A stretch of 7,385 nucleotides of DNA from CAYNFT01 sp964396535. Lineage in GTDB: Bacteria > Chloroflexota > Dehalococcoidia > Dehalococcoidales > UBA2162. Shown piece by piece: positions 6,749-7,385 of this stretch. Below the pieces are notes generated by a model. The model was not told the origin of the DNA. It saw only the letters and a list, made by a program, of their open reading frames with translations, and made no database searches. The stretch is from NCBI GenBank assembly GCA_964396535.1, contig CAYNFT010000096.1, forward strand, positions 1 to 7,385, in the 5' to 3' direction. The translations under genes and the position numbers were made by a program. Position 1 is the first letter of the stretch. Every line of letters starts with the position of its first letter.

Positions 6749-6958
6749 CTATCTTGCTTCCCTGGTGAGTTCTTTATCTAAGGGCATGTTGTGCTCCTTC
6801 AAGAAAGCTATAAGAGCAGTCTGGGGGATACGATACTGCCCATGGGGGTGAAGATAGGCGCTGAGTTTCTTAGACTTAATCCACTTCAGGACTGTCGACC
6901 TGCTTACGTGGCAGTACCTCATAACATCACCGGTGGTCAACCTTCTATCGTTATTCAT
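6749..6958 (-). CDS. Small HTH protein, excisionase/BldC-like (helix_turn_helix_17, MerR-like fold)
   Basis: A 69-residue basic protein that starts MNNDRRLTTGDVMRYCHVSR. It fits the excisionase/MerR-like DNA-binding family: LTTGDV plus CHVSRSTVLKWIKSKKL (about 16-32) is the helix-turn-helix, and the following YLHPHGQYRIPQTALIAFL is the wing and last helix, with the typical GxYRIP motif. It probably binds DNA as a dimer or in arrays. In Chloroflexota this module often precedes a response-regulator receiver domain; here it stands alone. The ATG at 6958 is chosen over an upstream in-frame TTG at 7015 because GGGAG lies 10 bases before it and the extra 19 residues have no family character. It converges on the ABC operon with one base between stops and no terminator between them, so antisense effects are possible. 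No integrase or phage gene is visible nearby, so a role as a recombination factor is unsupported. The target is unknown. Confidence 0.82.
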   Translation of the reverse strand: MNNDRRLTTGDVMRYCHVSRSTVLKWIKSKKLSAYLHPHGQYRIPQTALIAFLKEHNMPLDKELTREAR

Positions 6959-6968
6959 TATATATAAA

Positions 6969-6973
6969 CTCCC
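6969..6973 (-). promoter_or_regulatory. Ribosome binding site deciding the HTH gene start
   Basis: The reverse strand reads GGGAG followed by ten A/T bases and then the ATG at 6958. Spacing is slightly long but usable. The alternative TTG at 7015 has no purine-rich sequence at a suitable distance. This supports a 69-residue rather than an 88-residue protein. Confidence 0.5.
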
Positions 6974-7011
6974 ACTTGTCTTTACTGATAGCAAGGTGAT
7001 GAACAACTGGT

Positions 7012-7116
7012 TCAACTTCGGTGTTGTATTCGGTTTTTGAGAGATTCTTGCTGGAGCAATTGTTCAAGCTGTTGCAGTTCTATGTAGTGTATGAGACCTC
7101 CAATACCTTGTTTACA
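7012..7116 (-). pseudogene. Possible gene fragment with coiled-coil character
   Basis: Between a TAA at 7117-7119 and a TGA at 7012-7014 the reverse strand is open for 34 codons and reads GGLIHYIELQQLEQLLQQES and then LKNRIQHRS. The regular Leu/Gln/Glu spacing suggests an amphipathic helix, as at the end of a real protein. There is no start codon of any usual kind at its beginning, and the frame is blocked upstream. It may be the tail of a broken gene. It may also be chance in a short stretch. The family is not recognised. Confidence 0.2.
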
Positions 7117-7213
7117 TTATAGATGACAGGCATTCGTTACCGTCTATAGCTCATTCGTACTAGAAGAGACGGGAAATTAGGGCTATCAGACAGACTGGGG
7201 TTATAACTTTATA

Positions 7214-7257
7214 GGGGGAACTCTTCGAAAACATGTGTCTCCGAATCGAGTTCCCCC
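7214..7257 (-). terminator. Strong hairpin downstream of the activator gene, possible terminator
   Basis: GGGGGAACTC (7214-7223) pairs perfectly with GAGTTCCCCC (7248-7257). The stem continues with TTCG/CGAA (7224-7227 with 7242-7245) across a 2-base bulge and leaves a loop containing ACATGT. It begins 30 bases beyond the stop of the reverse-strand activator gene, a typical terminator position. However, on that strand it is followed by TATAAAGTTATAA rather than a T-run, so it is not a classical Rho-independent terminator. It could instead be a 3' mRNA-stabilising stem or part of a dispersed repeat. Confidence 0.4.
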
Positions 7258-7287
7258 CAAAATCCAGTTGCCATGCAGTTACTTCAA

Positions 7288-7385
7288 CTACAATGTTTCA
7301 CTTGCCCCAATGAGAGCGGCTCCTATGGCACCAGCCAGTTCCGGTTCTTTCGGGATTAGGAAGTCAACACCCATCCGTCTCTTAA
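7288..7385 (-). CDS. BadF/BadG/BcrA/BcrD-family ATPase (2-hydroxyacyl-CoA dehydratase activator type), C-terminal fragment
   Basis: Only the last 31 codons and the TAG stop (7288-7290) lie in the window; the start is beyond the right edge. The visible end includes GVDFLIPKEPELAGAIGAAL followed by IGASETL. A hydrophobic strand, then the P-x-x-P-x-x-x-GA-x-GAAL pattern, is the typical C-terminus of ASKHA-fold activators such as HgdC and BcrA/BadF relatives. These bind a [4Fe-4S] cluster between two subunits and use ATP to inject an electron into a dehydratase or benzoyl-CoA reductase. The cluster cysteines and ATP motifs are outside the window, so the exact subfamily is uncertain; other ASKHA kinases such as N-acetylglucosamine kinase-like proteins are less likely alternatives. 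Confidence 0.68.
   Translation of the reverse strand, partial: KRRMGVDFLIPKEPELAGAIGAALIGASETL

Larger units (their letters stand above)
6974..7287. other. Intergenic region upstream of the HTH gene
   Basis: About 310 bases between the HTH gene and the activator gene to its right, both on the reverse strand. It contains a coiled-coil-like open frame without a start (7012-7116), a TATAAT on the reverse strand (7121-7116) with no good -35 partner, and a strong hairpin (7214-7257). No intact gene, tRNA or riboswitch is recognisable. Confidence 0.7.

Noticed and set aside
6749..7015. Longer 88-residue version of the HTH protein starting at TTG 7015
   Set aside because: The added 19 residues lack family similarity, the start is a rare TTG without a Shine-Dalgarno, and ATG 6958 has GGGAG upstream.
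7116..7121. TATAAT on the reverse strand as promoter of the HTH gene
   Set aside because: The hexamer at -35 distance (GACGGT) does not resemble a -35 box and the site is about 160 bases from the start codon, so it cannot be supported.

Overview
The window looks like chromosomal DNA from an anaerobic bacterium, most plausibly a Chloroflexota/Dehalococcoidia-type lineage. This is an inference from three things: a very large tandem FtsX permease with a carbohydrate-binding-like insertion, an ABC ATPase with an AbrB-like tail, and a solo excisionase-type HTH protein, all of which I associate with that phylum. Base composition is moderate, and no rRNA, tRNA or CRISPR array is visible.

Layout. 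Positions 1-1241 (minus) hold almost all of a LarA-family nickel-pincer racemase gene whose last codons lie beyond the left edge. Positions 1242-1766 are non-coding. They contain a possible decayed gene tail (1446-1559) and a 185-bp element made of consecutive G/C-rich hairpins (1518-1702), followed by a plausible promoter. Positions 1767-6747 (plus) form a three-gene ABC transporter operon: a 1120-residue permease with about ten membrane segments, a 302-residue ATPase with an extra C-terminal domain, and a 225-residue ATPase whose start overlaps the previous stop (ATGA). Positions 6749-6958 (minus) encode a 69-residue HTH protein that converges on the operon with one base between the stop codons. 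Positions 6959-7287 are non-coding apart from a coiled-coil-like reading-frame fragment and a strong hairpin. Positions 7288-7385 (minus) are the last 31 codons of a BadF/BadG/BcrA/BcrD-type dehydratase activator.

How they work together. The permease and two ATPases should form one MacB/LolCDE/FtsX-like (type VII) ABC complex: the single permease has two FtsX halves, and the two non-identical ATPases can dock one on each half. Such complexes usually work on the outer face of the membrane, moving or extracting lipids, lipoproteins or peptides, or controlling envelope enzymes. The substrate here cannot be read from sequence. The flanking LarA-like racemase and dehydratase activator both point to anaerobic 2-hydroxyacid metabolism but are not in the transporter operon.

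The points most worth a second look are the AbrB-like tail on the first ATPase, the apparently permuted jelly-roll-like insertion in the permease ectodomain, the hairpin element just upstream of the operon, and two small open frames that look like gene debris.
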